Assembly (NCBI RefSeq): GCF_026410285.1
Contig: NZ_JAPMLP010000006.1
Location: forward strand, 112,520-176,519
From: Sulfitobacter sp. F26169L
GTDB taxonomy: Bacteria; Pseudomonadota; Alphaproteobacteria; Rhodobacterales; Rhodobacteraceae
DNA length: 64,000 bases
Direction: 5' to 3'
The first letter of the stretch is position 1. Every line of letters begins with the position of its first letter. A model generated the notes under the pieces. It saw nothing but the letters and a program-made list of their open reading frames with translations, was not told the DNA's origin and searched no databases. Position numbers and translations under genes: made by a program. Of the stretch, positions 8,233 through 17,089 are shown piece by piece.

Positions 8233-9165
8233 TTATGCATTCAGCGGTGGCAGCAGCGCCTCGATTTTGGCGCGGTGCGGCTCGTAGCGATCAGGCAACT
8301 TCAGCGCCTCACCCAGATGTTTGGTGTCTTCATCGCGGTCAAAGCCGGGCTCGTTTGTGGCCACCTCGAAAAGGATGCCACCCGGTGTACGGAAGTAGAT
8401 CGCCCAGAAATAGTCGCGATCGATCACCGGCGTGACCTGATAGCCCGTGTCCATCAGCGCACGACGCACCTCAAGTTGCTTCTCGCGGTTTTCGACCGCA
8501 AAGGCGATGTGGTGCACCGAGCCTGCGCCCTGACCGGCGGTCTTGGCGCCTGATAGCTCCTCAAGGTCGATGATGTCGGCGGCATTGCCTCCCTCGATCC
8601 GGTAGCGTGTGATGCCGTCGGCGGACTCGTCCTTTTGATAACCCATAAAGCCCAGCAGTTCGCCCGTGGCTGCCGCATCGCGTAGCGAAAAACGCGCACC
8701 GTGAAAACCCAGGATGCCCGCATCCTCGGGGACGTCGGTTCCGGTCCATGGGGTGCGGCCGCGAACCTCGGACTCGACCAGCGCAAAGCCGTCGCCATCG
8801 GGGCCGTCAAACTGCAAGCGGTTCTCGCCGAGAAAATTGTTCTCTTGCAGGCCGGTAACGCCATAGTTGCCCAAGCGCTCTTTCCAGAACGGCAGCGCAC
8901 CCTCGGGCACGGCAAATTCAGTCGTGCCAACCTCGCCAGTGCCACGACGGCCCTTCGGCATGTTGCCGAAGGGGAAATAGGTCATGACCGAGCCGGGAGT
9001 GCCGACCTCGTCGCCGTAGTAAAGGTGATAGACCTCGGGCGCGTCGAAATTGACTGTTTTCTTAACACGGCGCAGGCCGAGCGTGTTGGTAAAGAATGCG
9101 TTGTTCTCGGATGCATCCCCCGCCATGGATGTGACGTGATGCAGACCTTTGATGTCCTTGATCAT
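8233..9165 (-). CDS. VOC-family ring-cleaving dioxygenase (MhqO/LinE-like)
   Basis: A 310-residue protein with two glyoxalase-fold (vicinal oxygen chelate) modules. The first begins at IKGLHHVTSMAGDASENNAFFTN and carries the metal-ligand His; the second has SVHHIAFAV and IYFRTPGGILFEVATNEPGF with the His and Glu ligands. This layout matches the MhqO/PcpA-LinE group of ring-cleaving dioxygenases, which open hydroquinone-type rings. ATG 9165 follows GGGAAGG. The gene is divergent from a LysR regulator starting at 9279, the usual arrangement for an inducible detoxification gene. The exact ring substrate is unknown; quinol or hydroquinone is the best guess from family and neighbours. Confidence 0.88.
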   Translation of the reverse strand: MIKDIKGLHHVTSMAGDASENNAFFTNTLGLRRVKKTVNFDAPEVYHLYYGDEVGTPGSVMTYFPFGNMPKGRRGTGEVGTTEFAVPEGALPFWKERLGNYGVTGLQENNFLGENRLQFDGPDGDGFALVESEVRGRTPWTGTDVPEDAGILGFHGARFSLRDAAATGELLGFMGYQKDESADGITRYRIEGGNAADIIDLEELSGAKTAGQGAGSVHHIAFAVENREKQLEVRRALMDTGYQVTPVIDRDYFWAIYFRTPGGILFEVATNEPGFDRDEDTKHLGEALKLPDRYEPHRAKIEALLPPLNA

Positions 9166-9241
9166 GATAGTGCCTTCCCATTCAGCAATCTGTGTTGCTC
9201 AAGAGGTAAGGCAAGAACTGATTGTTCAGAATAGAAAGAGG

Positions 9242-9270
9242 ATTGCATTCACTGTTGTTCACAGTGCAAT
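9242..9270. promoter_or_regulatory. Candidate LysR operator between divergent genes
   Basis: An imperfect palindrome, with arms ATTGCA..CACTGT and ACAGTGCAAT around a short loop, lies 8 bases before the LysR start codon and about 75 bases from the dioxygenase start. Position and dyad symmetry fit an autoregulatory LysR-type site. Binding is inference. Confidence 0.5.
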
Positions 9271-9278
9271 AAAGCCAA

Positions 9279-10187
9279 ATGCAGGATATCAAACCCGTTC
9301 GCGTTTTTCTCAAGGTAGCAGAGCTTAGCAGCTTTGCAGCGGCAGCGCGCAGCATGAATATGACGCCCGCGTCTGTCACACGGATTGTTGCAAAACTCGA
9401 AGAGGAGTTGGGCCAGCAGTTGCTTGTTCGCACAACGCGACAGGTATCACTGACAAGTGCCGGTGCGCTTGTGGCCGCCCGGTTCGGCCCCGTCGTCAAG
9501 GATTTCGACTTGGTGACCGATGAAATCACCCGCGCGGCACGCCCCGACAAGGGGCGGCTGGCGATCAACGCACCGATGTCACTTGGTTTGCGGCTGCTGC
9601 CGCCGCTCATCCAGAGTTTCCGACTAGCCTATCCGAATATATCGCTCGACATCACCTTAACGGACGAGCTGATCGACATTGTCGAGGCGGATTGCGATCT
9701 GGCCATCCGTGTTTCGGCGCCACCCCCTGACAAGTCGACGATCTGGCGCAAGGTATGCGAGGTTCCGCGGAAAATCGTGGCTGCCCCTTACCTGTTCGAG
9801 CAAACGCAAAAACCGTCAGACCCGGATGGATTGGAGCGGCGCTTTTGTATGTCTTACGCCTCGGACGGTAACGCCGAGACATGGGCGCTGAGCAAGGACG
9901 GGTCAAAACGCACGGTTCACGCAGGCTCTGACATCATCTCGAACAACGGGGATTTTCTGTATTCTTTGGCCAAATCCGGCAACGGGATGGCACTGCTGCC
10001 GGATTTCATCGTTAACGACGGTATCGCTGCGGGCGAGGTCGTGACGGTGTTGGAGGACTGGTCTGTCGCGCCGCTTTGGCTGACACTGTTCTACCCACCC
10101 TACGAGGTCCTGCCGCCACTGGTCGCCACCTTCACCGATTTTTTCGAAGCGCATCTGCGCGAAGTGTCGGAAATGAAGTTCGAATAG
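9279..10187 (+). CDS. LysR family transcriptional regulator
   Basis: A 302-residue LysR-type regulator. The winged helix-turn-helix is at residues 1-60 (FLKVAELSSFAAAARSMNMTPASVTRIVAKLEEELG, shown here by its key parts FAAAARSMN and SVTRIVAKLE), followed by the effector-binding domain with LAINAPMSLGLRLLPPLI. It belongs to the subgroup related to DNA-binding activators of quinone and redox genes by its overall pattern (RLAINAP, FRLAYPNISLDITLTD). It is transcribed away from the ring-cleaving dioxygenase, with a dyad between them, so it most likely controls that gene and itself. The inducer is unknown. Confidence 0.9.
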   Translation: MQDIKPVRVFLKVAELSSFAAAARSMNMTPASVTRIVAKLEEELGQQLLVRTTRQVSLTSAGALVAARFGPVVKDFDLVTDEITRAARPDKGRLAINAPMSLGLRLLPPLIQSFRLAYPNISLDITLTDELIDIVEADCDLAIRVSAPPPDKSTIWRKVCEVPRKIVAAPYLFEQTQKPSDPDGLERRFCMSYASDGNAETWALSKDGSKRTVHAGSDIISNNGDFLYSLAKSGNGMALLPDFIVNDGIAAGEVVTVLEDWSVAPLWLTLFYPPYEVLPPLVATFTDFFEAHLREVSEMKFE

Positions 10188-10206
10188 GAGAAACAGCCGC
10201 TGGCTG

Positions 10207-11511
10207 TTACAAGCGACCGTCGGGCGCATCCTTTCGATCGGCACTGCTCTCCGACTGCGTGATCAGTCGTGAGCCGCGCCGGTTGAGCGTATGTGTCCAA
10301 AGCCAGTTCACGGCTATTAACACACGTGCGCGCATTTCGATCAGGAAAAAGATATGCGCTACACCCCAAATCCACCATGCTAGCCAGCCTTTCAGCTGGA
10401 CCTTGTCGAACTCGATGATCGCGCTGCGTTTACCGATCTGGGCCAGACTGCCCTTGTGACGGTAGATAAAGGGCTTGGTGTCCTGCCCGCGCAGACGCTT
10501 CTTGATCGTGCGTGCTACATACTGTCCCTGTTGTTTGGCCGCCGGGGCGATACCCGGTACAGGTCTGCCACCCGGCCCCGCGACATTGACGGTATCACCG
10601 ATGGCAAACACGTCCGGGTGCCCTTGCAGAGTCAGGTGATCGGTCACCAGAACGCGACCCGCACGGTCGGCATCGGCCTGCATCCAATCAGCGGCGGGCG
10701 AAGCTTTGACCCCCGCAGCCCAAATAATCGTTTCGCATTCGATCCGTTCCGCGCCAACGGTAACGCCTGCTGCGTCGATCTCCGTTACAGCCTCCCCCAG
10801 CTGCACCTCGACACCAAGGCCTTCCAGCGATGTCTTGGCATAGTGCGACAGGTTCTTCGCAAAGCCGGAAAGAACTTGTTGCCCTGCTTCGAGAAGGATG
10901 ATCCGCGCCTCGCGGGTGTCGATCCTGCGAAACTCTTTTGGAAGCGTGCTGCGCGATAGTTCTGCAATCGTGCCCGCAAGTTCGACACCCGTCGGTCCTG
11001 CACCGATGACGACAAATGTCATCAGGCTGGCGCGCTCTGCCGGGTCATGGCTCATCTCGGCCCTTTCGAATGCCGACAGAATCCGGCGGCGCAGGGTGGT
11101 CGCGTCCTCAATCGTTTTGAGGCCGGGTGCGTGTGGTGCCCAATCATCACGGCCGAAATAGGCGTGGGTCGCACCAGTGGCCAGAACCAGCGTGTCATAG
11201 GGCACGCGCATCCCGTTCATCAGCAGCACCTGGCGCGCATCAGCATCAACCCCCGTCACCGTGCCCAACATCGTTGTGACATCTTTCTTGCGCGCCAGAA
11301 TGGAGCGGATGGGCCAGGCGATCTCGGAGGTCGCTAAAGAGGCCGTTGCTACCTGATACAACAATGGCTGAAAGATGTGGTGATTGCGTTGATCTATGAC
11401 GCTGATCTCCAACCCGCTGCCGCTGAGGTTCTTGGCGGTCTCCAGTCCGCCGAAACCACCCCCCACGATCACGACCCGGTGTCCTGTATTTGTGCGATCT
11501 GTGTTTCTCAT
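10207..11511 (-). CDS. Type II NADH:quinone oxidoreductase (NDH-2)
   Basis: A 434-residue membrane-associated flavoprotein. The FAD-binding GGGFGGLETA motif is at residues 17-26, a second GAGPTGVELAG dinucleotide motif for NADH is near 170, and the characteristic IFAIGDT-like segment reads DVFAIGDTVNVAG. The C-terminal hydrophobic helix with WLAWWIWGVAHIFFLIE anchors it to the membrane. NDH-2 passes electrons from NADH to quinone without pumping protons. It sits convergently to the LysR gene and just upstream of a b-type cytochrome gene, so this block could feed or drain the quinone pool. Strong family match. Confidence 0.92.
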   Translation of the reverse strand: MRNTDRTNTGHRVVIVGGGFGGLETAKNLSGSGLEISVIDQRNHHIFQPLLYQVATASLATSEIAWPIRSILARKKDVTTMLGTVTGVDADARQVLLMNGMRVPYDTLVLATGATHAYFGRDDWAPHAPGLKTIEDATTLRRRILSAFERAEMSHDPAERASLMTFVVIGAGPTGVELAGTIAELSRSTLPKEFRRIDTREARIILLEAGQQVLSGFAKNLSHYAKTSLEGLGVEVQLGEAVTEIDAAGVTVGAERIECETIIWAAGVKASPAADWMQADADRAGRVLVTDHLTLQGHPDVFAIGDTVNVAGPGGRPVPGIAPAAKQQGQYVARTIKKRLRGQDTKPFIYRHKGSLAQIGKRSAIIEFDKVQLKGWLAWWIWGVAHIFFLIEMRARVLIAVNWLWTHTLNRRGSRLITQSESSADRKDAPDGRL

Positions 11512-11545
11512 GGGAGATGGTCCTTCGACTGTTTGGGAGTGAGGG

Positions 11546-12115
11546 TCAGCGCGTCATGCGCTGCAATGATCCATCACGCTTGATGAGGTGGTGCCAGCCG
11601 ACCGCCATCGTGATATGCCCGACGATCAAGAGAGCGAGGATCCAGCCCAACTCACCGTGCCACTCCGAAAAAGACGTGAGCCAGGTGATTTCGGGCTGTT
11701 GCGCCGGAAAAATCCGAAGCCCAAAAAAACTCAACCCCCGGTCGCTGCCCGCGGCTGCGATGACACGGATGAGGGGAACAACCACCATCAGCGCATAAAT
11801 CGCCAGATGCCCGACGGTCGCAAGCCTGCCGATCAATCCGTCATGGACCGAAGGGCGGTTTTTGATATTCATCAGTCCCCAAGCACCTCGGAGCAGAACC
11901 AAAAGCAAAAGCGCGACGCCCAGATCCGTGTGATAGCTCCAGAAGAAGTCCCGCACGGCGTGATCCCGTGGTAGCCACCAACGTAAAGCGGCAGAAACAA
12001 ACTGTGCCGCGAACAGTAGTGCCATCCCCCAATGCAGCCATTTGCTGATCGGGCCATAGCGGGCGGGTGTGTCTGATAAGGTCGACATTTCGGACTCCGT
12101 TTTCTGGTCTGCCAT
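11546..12115 (-). CDS. Cytochrome b561-type membrane protein
   Basis: A 189-residue protein with four predicted membrane helices and paired haem-ligating His residues (ISKWLHWGMALLFAAQF, FFWSYHTDLGVALLL, VGHLAIYALMVVVP, WHGELGWILALLIVGHI). This is the bacterial b561/dihaem-b pattern, an electron carrier between quinol and periplasmic partners, often linked to superoxide or thiosulfate/nickel systems. The start may be ATG 12115 or the internal ATG at 12088 (MSTLSDTPARYG). It ends 34 bases upstream of the NDH-2 start and probably shares its transcript. Confidence 0.85.
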   Translation of the reverse strand: MADQKTESEMSTLSDTPARYGPISKWLHWGMALLFAAQFVSAALRWWLPRDHAVRDFFWSYHTDLGVALLLLVLLRGAWGLMNIKNRPSVHDGLIGRLATVGHLAIYALMVVVPLIRVIAAAGSDRGLSFFGLRIFPAQQPEITWLTSFSEWHGELGWILALLIVGHITMAVGWHHLIKRDGSLQRMTR

Positions 12116-12127
12116 GGGAATTTACGC

Positions 12128-12794
12128 GCAACATAGCGTTCCGGCATTTGAGTATCCACCGTCCGCCGCGATCATGGCGCCAGTTACGGCACTGGCTGCG
12201 TCAGACGAAAGGAAGGCGATAAGGTTTGCGATTTTCTCTGGTTGGAGGTTGGAGAATGTGTTTGATCGGCATGGCCCCAACCCGTTCATTGAACATATCG
12301 GGATCATCCATTTTTTATTCCATCCGGAATGGATCTATCGACACAGGCGAAAACCATGGCATCCACACGGGTATTTCTGGTTACCCTTTCCACCCCGATT
12401 TGCGCCGCCTTGTGTACAACGGCGGCCTTGGACGCGCCGTAAGCGATATGCCGTACCGGATGCGCAATGGAAATTTCCGCAACGAAGGGTGTGAACACAA
12501 TCGCGCCGCCGCCGCTCTTTTCCACGCGCCGCGCGGCCTGTTAGGCGGTCAGGAAAACGCCGGTCTGGTCGATGTCGATACCCTTGTCCCAAGTCTCCTT
12601 CAGGTAATTTGTCGTCGGCGCCGGTTACGTCCATCGCATAGAAGCTGACACGTTCGCCCAGATCATTTGCCGCTATCGTGAAGACTGGGTAAAGCGGCCT
12701 TTGCACCTAAATCCGCCAATACCTTGCCGGTCGTTGGGCCGGTTTCGCCGGCGGCACCGATCACGAAAGAGATTTTGTCGGTGAGAGAGATCAT
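12128..12794 (-). pseudogene. Decayed short-chain dehydrogenase/reductase
   Basis: Pieces of one SDR are spread over different frames on the minus strand. The Rossmann start ISFVIGAAGETGPTTGKVLA follows ATG 12794 with an AAAGGAG site; the catalytic YGASKAAV lies further on in another frame (near 12.43 kb); and the C-terminal segment PEKIANLIAFLSSDAASAVTGAMIAADGG is in a third frame near 12.2 kb. At least two frameshifts separate them, so no complete enzyme is made. Confidence 0.8.
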
Positions 12795-12917
12795 ACCACA
12801 CTCCTTTTGTGTCTCGCTGTGGCTGGTTCTTTCGTCTGGATGTTCGGCGTTTCTGTGTCTGCGGTGTTGATCTGCACCAGCCGCCCCTGCCGAAAGCATG
12901 AGGCGGCTGGTATTGCT

Positions 12918-14729
12918 TCAACGCGCGTTCAGACTTTCCTGATACGTAACGACCGGCGACCATTCTGGGCTCACCGCAGGCAAAGGCTCCGGCGCGTGAT
13001 CGGCAAATGCGTCTGACGCATATACCACATTGCCTCCAGTCACGGTCAGTACCGCCTCCAGCGATTTGATCTCCTCCGCGGGAACCGAGAAGTAGTCGTC
13101 GGACAGGATAGCGAAGTCGGCGTACATGCCGTCCGCGATGCTGCCTTTCACGTCTTCCTCCTGCGAGAACCATGCGCTGCCTTGCGTGAAGATGCGCAAC
13201 GCTTCTTCACGGCTCAGCGTGTTCGCTTCGTCCCAAAGCTGAAGGCCGCCCACCGTCTTGCCCGTCACAAGCCAGTACAGCGAGGGCCATGGATTGTAGC
13301 TGCTGACGCGGGTACCATCGGTACCGGCACCGACCGGAATACCCATATCCAGCATCTTGCGGATGGGAGGTGCGGCACTTGCCGCTTCGGCCCCGTAGCG
13401 TTCGACAAAGTACTCCCCCGCGAAGGCCATACGATTCTGAATGGCGATCCCGCCACCCAGTGCCTTGATCCGCTCAAGCTCTGTATCGCGGACGGTTTCG
13501 GCATGATCGATAGCCCAGCGAGGGGCGAATTTCCCCTGCTCCTCTGCGACCTGTTCGAAGACATCCATGATCAGCGCGATGCTGTCGCCATAGGTCGCGT
13601 GTTGGCGTAGGGGCCAACCGGCCTCGACCAGCATGGTGGTCACCTCATGCAGATCGCCCCGTGGATCCTGACCGTTGGCAGCACGTTCGGCGAGGTCGGG
13701 AGCGGGGGCGAGAAAATTCTCCCAGTCTCCGACGCTGTGGACAAGAAACTCGCCCGCGCCATCCAGTTCATAGCCGTGATCCAGATGCACATCCGCGTTC
13801 TCACCCACTTCGTTGTTCGCAATCCACTCGGAAAAATCCTCGGCTTCTTTGCCGGCTTCTTGCGCGAAGAGGTACGTTGTGATGCGCAGAGGCAGGCCAT
13901 CATTTTCCGCGATGTTTTTCGTGGCGATGTAATCCTTAGGGAAGACATGCCCGCCGCCGCCTGCGTCAGTCGCGGATGTCAGCCCGAACCGGTTGAGGTC
14001 GCGGTAAAACTGGCGGGTGGAATTCACCATATCGTCTTCGGACATCTGGGGTAGGGTGCCGATGGTTTTATAAAGGATCGCGGGGTTCGGTTCCGCGTGC
14101 AGGATAGCGCCGCCGTTGTCGAGGATCTCGATGCGCGAGCCGTCTGCTGTTTCCGTTTCGGCCGTATAACCCAAAGCCTCGACACCCGCCTTGTTCAGGA
14201 ACCCCTTACTATACAGGTACAGGACGAACACTGGCGTGTCCGGCGCCGCCTTGTTCAGCTCATCCACCGTCGGCATTCGACTTTCGGCAAACTGAAACGG
14301 TGACCAGCCGCCGATCACGCGAACCCATTCACCTTCCGGCACGCGATCTGCTTCGGTGCGGATCAGGTCCAGCGCGGCCTCAAGGGTAGGAATTCCGTCC
14401 CACCGCGTTTCGAGATTGAAGAAACGGCCGCCGCGCACCTGATGCGAGTGCGAGTCGTTCAGGCCGGGAATGATGGTGCGTCCGTCGGCATCGATGATCT
14501 GCGTGTCTTCGCCCCGAAAGGCTTCGACGTCCGCGTCGGTGCCGATTTCGACAAAGACGCCGTCGCGCACGGCAAAGGCTGTGGCGTTCTGTTCGTCGTC
14601 TGTAAATACCTGACCTGCGTTCAACACGATCATGTCTGCCGGTTGTTGGTCCTGTGCAAGGGCGGGGAGGGCCGCAATCATGGCCGCCGCAGCCACCGAT
14701 TGAAGTCCGAATTTTCTAAATTGAAACAT
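12918..14729 (-). CDS. Exported YtcJ-type amidohydrolase
   Basis: A 603-residue metal-dependent hydrolase. Residues 1-25 are a signal peptide ending in ALA. The N-terminal small beta domain is followed by the metal site GLNDSHSHQVRGG (HxH, about residues 92-104), a central TIM barrel with DHAETVRDTELERIKALGG, and the C-terminal beta domain DFAILSDDYFSVP / VLTVTGGNVVYASD. Relatives cleave C-N bonds in cyclic amides and N-substituted compounds; the substrate here is unknown. The start has AAGGAAAGAGC upstream. Next comes an exported isochorismatase-like hydrolase, so the two may act on the same compound in the periplasm. A decayed relative lies at 6.7-7.7 kb. Confidence 0.9.
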   Translation of the reverse strand: MFQFRKFGLQSVAAAAMIAALPALAQDQQPADMIVLNAGQVFTDDEQNATAFAVRDGVFVEIGTDADVEAFRGEDTQIIDADGRTIIPGLNDSHSHQVRGGRFFNLETRWDGIPTLEAALDLIRTEADRVPEGEWVRVIGGWSPFQFAESRMPTVDELNKAAPDTPVFVLYLYSKGFLNKAGVEALGYTAETETADGSRIEILDNGGAILHAEPNPAILYKTIGTLPQMSEDDMVNSTRQFYRDLNRFGLTSATDAGGGGHVFPKDYIATKNIAENDGLPLRITTYLFAQEAGKEAEDFSEWIANNEVGENADVHLDHGYELDGAGEFLVHSVGDWENFLAPAPDLAERAANGQDPRGDLHEVTTMLVEAGWPLRQHATYGDSIALIMDVFEQVAEEQGKFAPRWAIDHAETVRDTELERIKALGGGIAIQNRMAFAGEYFVERYGAEAASAAPPIRKMLDMGIPVGAGTDGTRVSSYNPWPSLYWLVTGKTVGGLQLWDEANTLSREEALRIFTQGSAWFSQEEDVKGSIADGMYADFAILSDDYFSVPAEEIKSLEAVLTVTGGNVVYASDAFADHAPEPLPAVSPEWSPVVTYQESLNAR

Positions 14730-14813
14730 GCTCTTTCCTTCTGATGACCGTAGGGGTGGCCGCGAGGGGTCGCGGCCACATTTTCATTTAGGTAATCTTA
14801 GGCCGCGCCTGTA

Positions 14814-15596
14814 TTACTCCGACGCCTGTGCGGCCTGCTGTGCGCGGCCATAGCTTTCGTTCACCGCGAAATAGCCGGGTGACACCTTGCCATAGAGCTT
14901 GGCCCATTCGCCCGCATCGGGACGGTTCCAGGTGCGGTGTGTCTCGCTCAGGATCGTGTTGGTGGTCATGGGCACGATGCCTTCGTTTGCCATACGGGTC
15001 ATCGCAGCATCCGACGCCATCTTGCTGACGTCGCCCGACGCGTCCATCACGACAAAGACGTCGTAGCCTTCGGCTTTGGCCTGCAGCGCGGGAAAGGCTA
15101 CGCAGACACTGGTCCAGACACCTGCAATGACGAGGGTCTTGCGTCCTGTCGCCTCGACCGCTTCAACGAAGTCGGCGTTGTCCCACGAGCTGACCTCGCC
15201 CTGACGCGCGACGTATTGCGCACTCTCGTCATTCTCGAGCAACTCTTCCAGTTCCACCATCAGCGGGCCGTTGGGACCGTTTGGTTCGGAGGCGGTGTAG
15301 ATGATCGGAATGTCGGCCTGTTGCGCAATATTGGCAAGCGCCATCGTGTTGCGGCGCAGGTCGTCAACCGCGATGTCGTTCACGGTCTGGAACAGGCCCG
15401 TCTGGTGGTCAAGCAGCAGCAGAACCGCATCGGTCGGATCGAACAGCGCGTTGTTCGCGGCCTCCGTTGGGGTCTTGCTGAGCCCTTCGAGGTGCAGCGG
15501 CTTACCTGTTTCCTGTGCGTAGGCAGGCTGGAGCATCATGGCCGCACTTGCTGTCACAGCAAGCATTGCATTTTTCAAATTCTTAAGAGTTTTCAT
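14814..15596 (-). CDS. Exported isochorismatase-family hydrolase
   Basis: A 260-residue protein with a signal peptide (residues 1 to about 27, ending AYA) and a cysteine-hydrolase fold. The catalytic Asp lies in LLLLDHQTGLF, a supporting Lys in the central region and the nucleophilic Cys in VIAGVWTSVCVAFPALQA. The family hydrolyses isochorismate, nicotinamide and other amides; the long signal-peptide-bearing version here is probably a periplasmic amidase. ATG 15596 has an AAGGAAAAGACC ribosome site; the frame is open further upstream without protein character. It lies between the amidohydrolase and wrbA genes, all leftward, with gaps of about 85-90 bases. Confidence 0.87.
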   Translation of the reverse strand: MKTLKNLKNAMLAVTASAAMMLQPAYAQETGKPLHLEGLSKTPTEAANNALFDPTDAVLLLLDHQTGLFQTVNDIAVDDLRRNTMALANIAQQADIPIIYTASEPNGPNGPLMVELEELLENDESAQYVARQGEVSSWDNADFVEAVEATGRKTLVIAGVWTSVCVAFPALQAKAEGYDVFVVMDASGDVSKMASDAAMTRMANEGIVPMTTNTILSETHRTWNRPDAGEWAKLYGKVSPGYFAVNESYGRAQQAAQASE

Positions 15597-15684
15597 GGTC
15601 TTTTCCTTTGCCATATTGGGGTTTATCGATGTTTTCCCCGCCGACCTGCGATGCGGGGCAGGCGGGAGCGTTAAGGGAGATGGA

Positions 15685-16275
15685 TCAGGCAAGCTTTGCC
15701 GCGGTCTCGACAAGGCGTCTGACCTGATGTCCGATGGCTGCCTTGGCATTGTCGTCAAACTCGGCGCCCTGCGTGTGGCTATAGCCGTAAGGGTTGCCGC
15801 CGGTTTTAAAGATCACCTCGTCGGTATAGCCGGGCGCGACAACGAAACCGCCCCAGTGCATTGCGGTGATGTAAAAGGATTGCAGCGTGGATTCCTGCCC
15901 GCCGTGGGGATTTTGCGCGGAGGTCATGGCTGATACGGGTTTATTCGCCAGCCCACCCTTGCCCCAGAGGCCGCCAAGCGTGTCAATGAACGCGCGCATC
16001 TGGCTGGCCATGACCCCGAACCGTGTCCCCGACGAAATCAGATAGGCGTCCGCCCATTCCATATCCTCGGCGGTTGCTTCCGGAATATCGGCGGTCGCTT
16101 CGAGGTGATTTTTCCACGCATCCTGACTGTTGACGGCTTCGGCGGGCGCGGTTTCGCGGGCCTTAAGTAAACGCACTTCAGCGCCGGCGGCCTTTGCTGC
16201 ATCGGCGGCGATGGTGGCCATCTGATGGTTTGTGCCATAGCTGGAGTAATAGACGATTGCGAGTTTGACGGACAT
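15685..16275 (-). CDS. wrbA: WrbA-type NAD(P)H:quinone oxidoreductase
   Basis: A 196-residue flavodoxin-like protein. It begins with the FMN-phosphate loop [13 protein letters not shown] and has the WrbA-specific stretches [23 protein letters not shown] and [15 protein letters not shown], plus [10 protein letters not shown] near the C-terminus. WrbA enzymes reduce quinones by two electrons and so avoid semiquinone radicals. ATG 16275 is preceded by AAAGAGGAGC. With the ring-cleaving dioxygenase, GST, FMN reductase and NDH-2 it makes a coherent quinone-handling region. First gene of the leftward block 16.3 to 12.9 kb. Confidence 0.92.
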   Translation of the reverse strand: MSVKLAIVYYSSYGTNHQMATIAADAAKAAGAEVRLLKARETAPAEAVNSQDAWKNHLEATADIPEATAEDMEWADAYLISSGTRFGVMASQMRAFIDTLGGLWGKGGLANKPVSAMTSAQNPHGGQESTLQSFYITAMHWGGFVVAPGYTDEVIFKTGGNPYGYSHTQGAEFDDNAKAAIGHQVRRLVETAAKLA

Positions 16276-16618
16276 TTGTAGCTCCTCTTTGCTGTTTTCC
16301 ACCTTCGAAGGGGATGCGCGATTGCGGCTGAAAAAAGGACCTCGGTCCGGTCTTTCACAGCACCGAAAGGAGCGCGTTCCCAACGATGATTTCTCATGTG
16401 CAACTACATCTAGGGCGCAAAACTGTTGTTCAAGTGGTCATTTATTTGCATATACTATTGCATAAATCGCAATTCTGGGATTGCGACCAACGAGAGCCCC
16501 AGAGAATTGCTCGGGCAAAGCGACGAAATAAATATTACTGACTGGAATCTGATTGTTGTCCTTTAATATCTGAGATCTACTTTTTTGTTGTCAAAAACAG
16601 CAATGGGAAGGATACGTC
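16276..16618. promoter_or_regulatory. Divergent promoter region with small palindrome
   Basis: About 340 AT-rich bases between wrbA (leftward) and the truncated lactate-oxidase gene (rightward). A perfect 7-bp inverted repeat TCGCAAT-6-ATTGCGA occurs at 16467-16486, a plausible operator. Rightward, GGAAGG stands before ATG 16619. No protein-coding frame is supported. Confidence 0.5.
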
Positions 16619-17083
16619 ATGCAAAGCACAAGACGTGGATTTCTCGGAGCGACAGCTCTGGGATTGGGTAGCTTGCCATTTTCCGGCGCGGCACTTGCGC
16701 AAACAGCAACACAGGATGCCGGTACTGCTACTACTGCTACGGCAACGGTTCAGCCAACAGCCTATGGTGCGTCAGTTGCCGACAAACCTGTCGATATCAT
16801 CAGCCTCGAACGTGTGAAGGAGGCAGCGCGGGACGTTATTCCGGAAGCCGGCTACGAATTCGTATCCGGCGCTGCGGGAGATGAATGGGCGTGGCGCGAA
16901 AACCGCCGCGCGTTCGACGATTTCCGTATCGAACCCAAGCGATTGCGCGGTGTATCCCCTGATGTAGATCTGTCTATCGATCTGCTGGGCAGCAAGCTGC
17001 CGTTCCCGTTTTTCACTGCGCCGATGGGCGCACACGGCATGGTTTACGAAGAGGCGGAAGTTGCCACAGCACGCGGCTCGTAG
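16619..17083 (+). pseudogene. Truncated Tat-exported lactate-oxidase-like gene
   Basis: The first 154 residues of an FMN-dependent alpha-hydroxy-acid dehydrogenase. The N-terminus has a twin-arginine signal (TRRGFLGATALGLG) and the mature part matches the family start: ISLERVKEAARDVIPEAGYEFVSG (shown by EAGYEFVSGAAGDEW), then RGVSPDVDLSIDLLGSKLPF and FTAPMGAHGM. The family is usually more than 350 residues long, so the FMN-binding barrel with the catalytic His and Arg is lost. Homology stops at about ATARG, where a decayed repA begins on the other strand. A recombination has cut the gene; a Tat-routed version is unusual. Confidence 0.85.
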
Positions 17084-17089
17084 CGCGTG

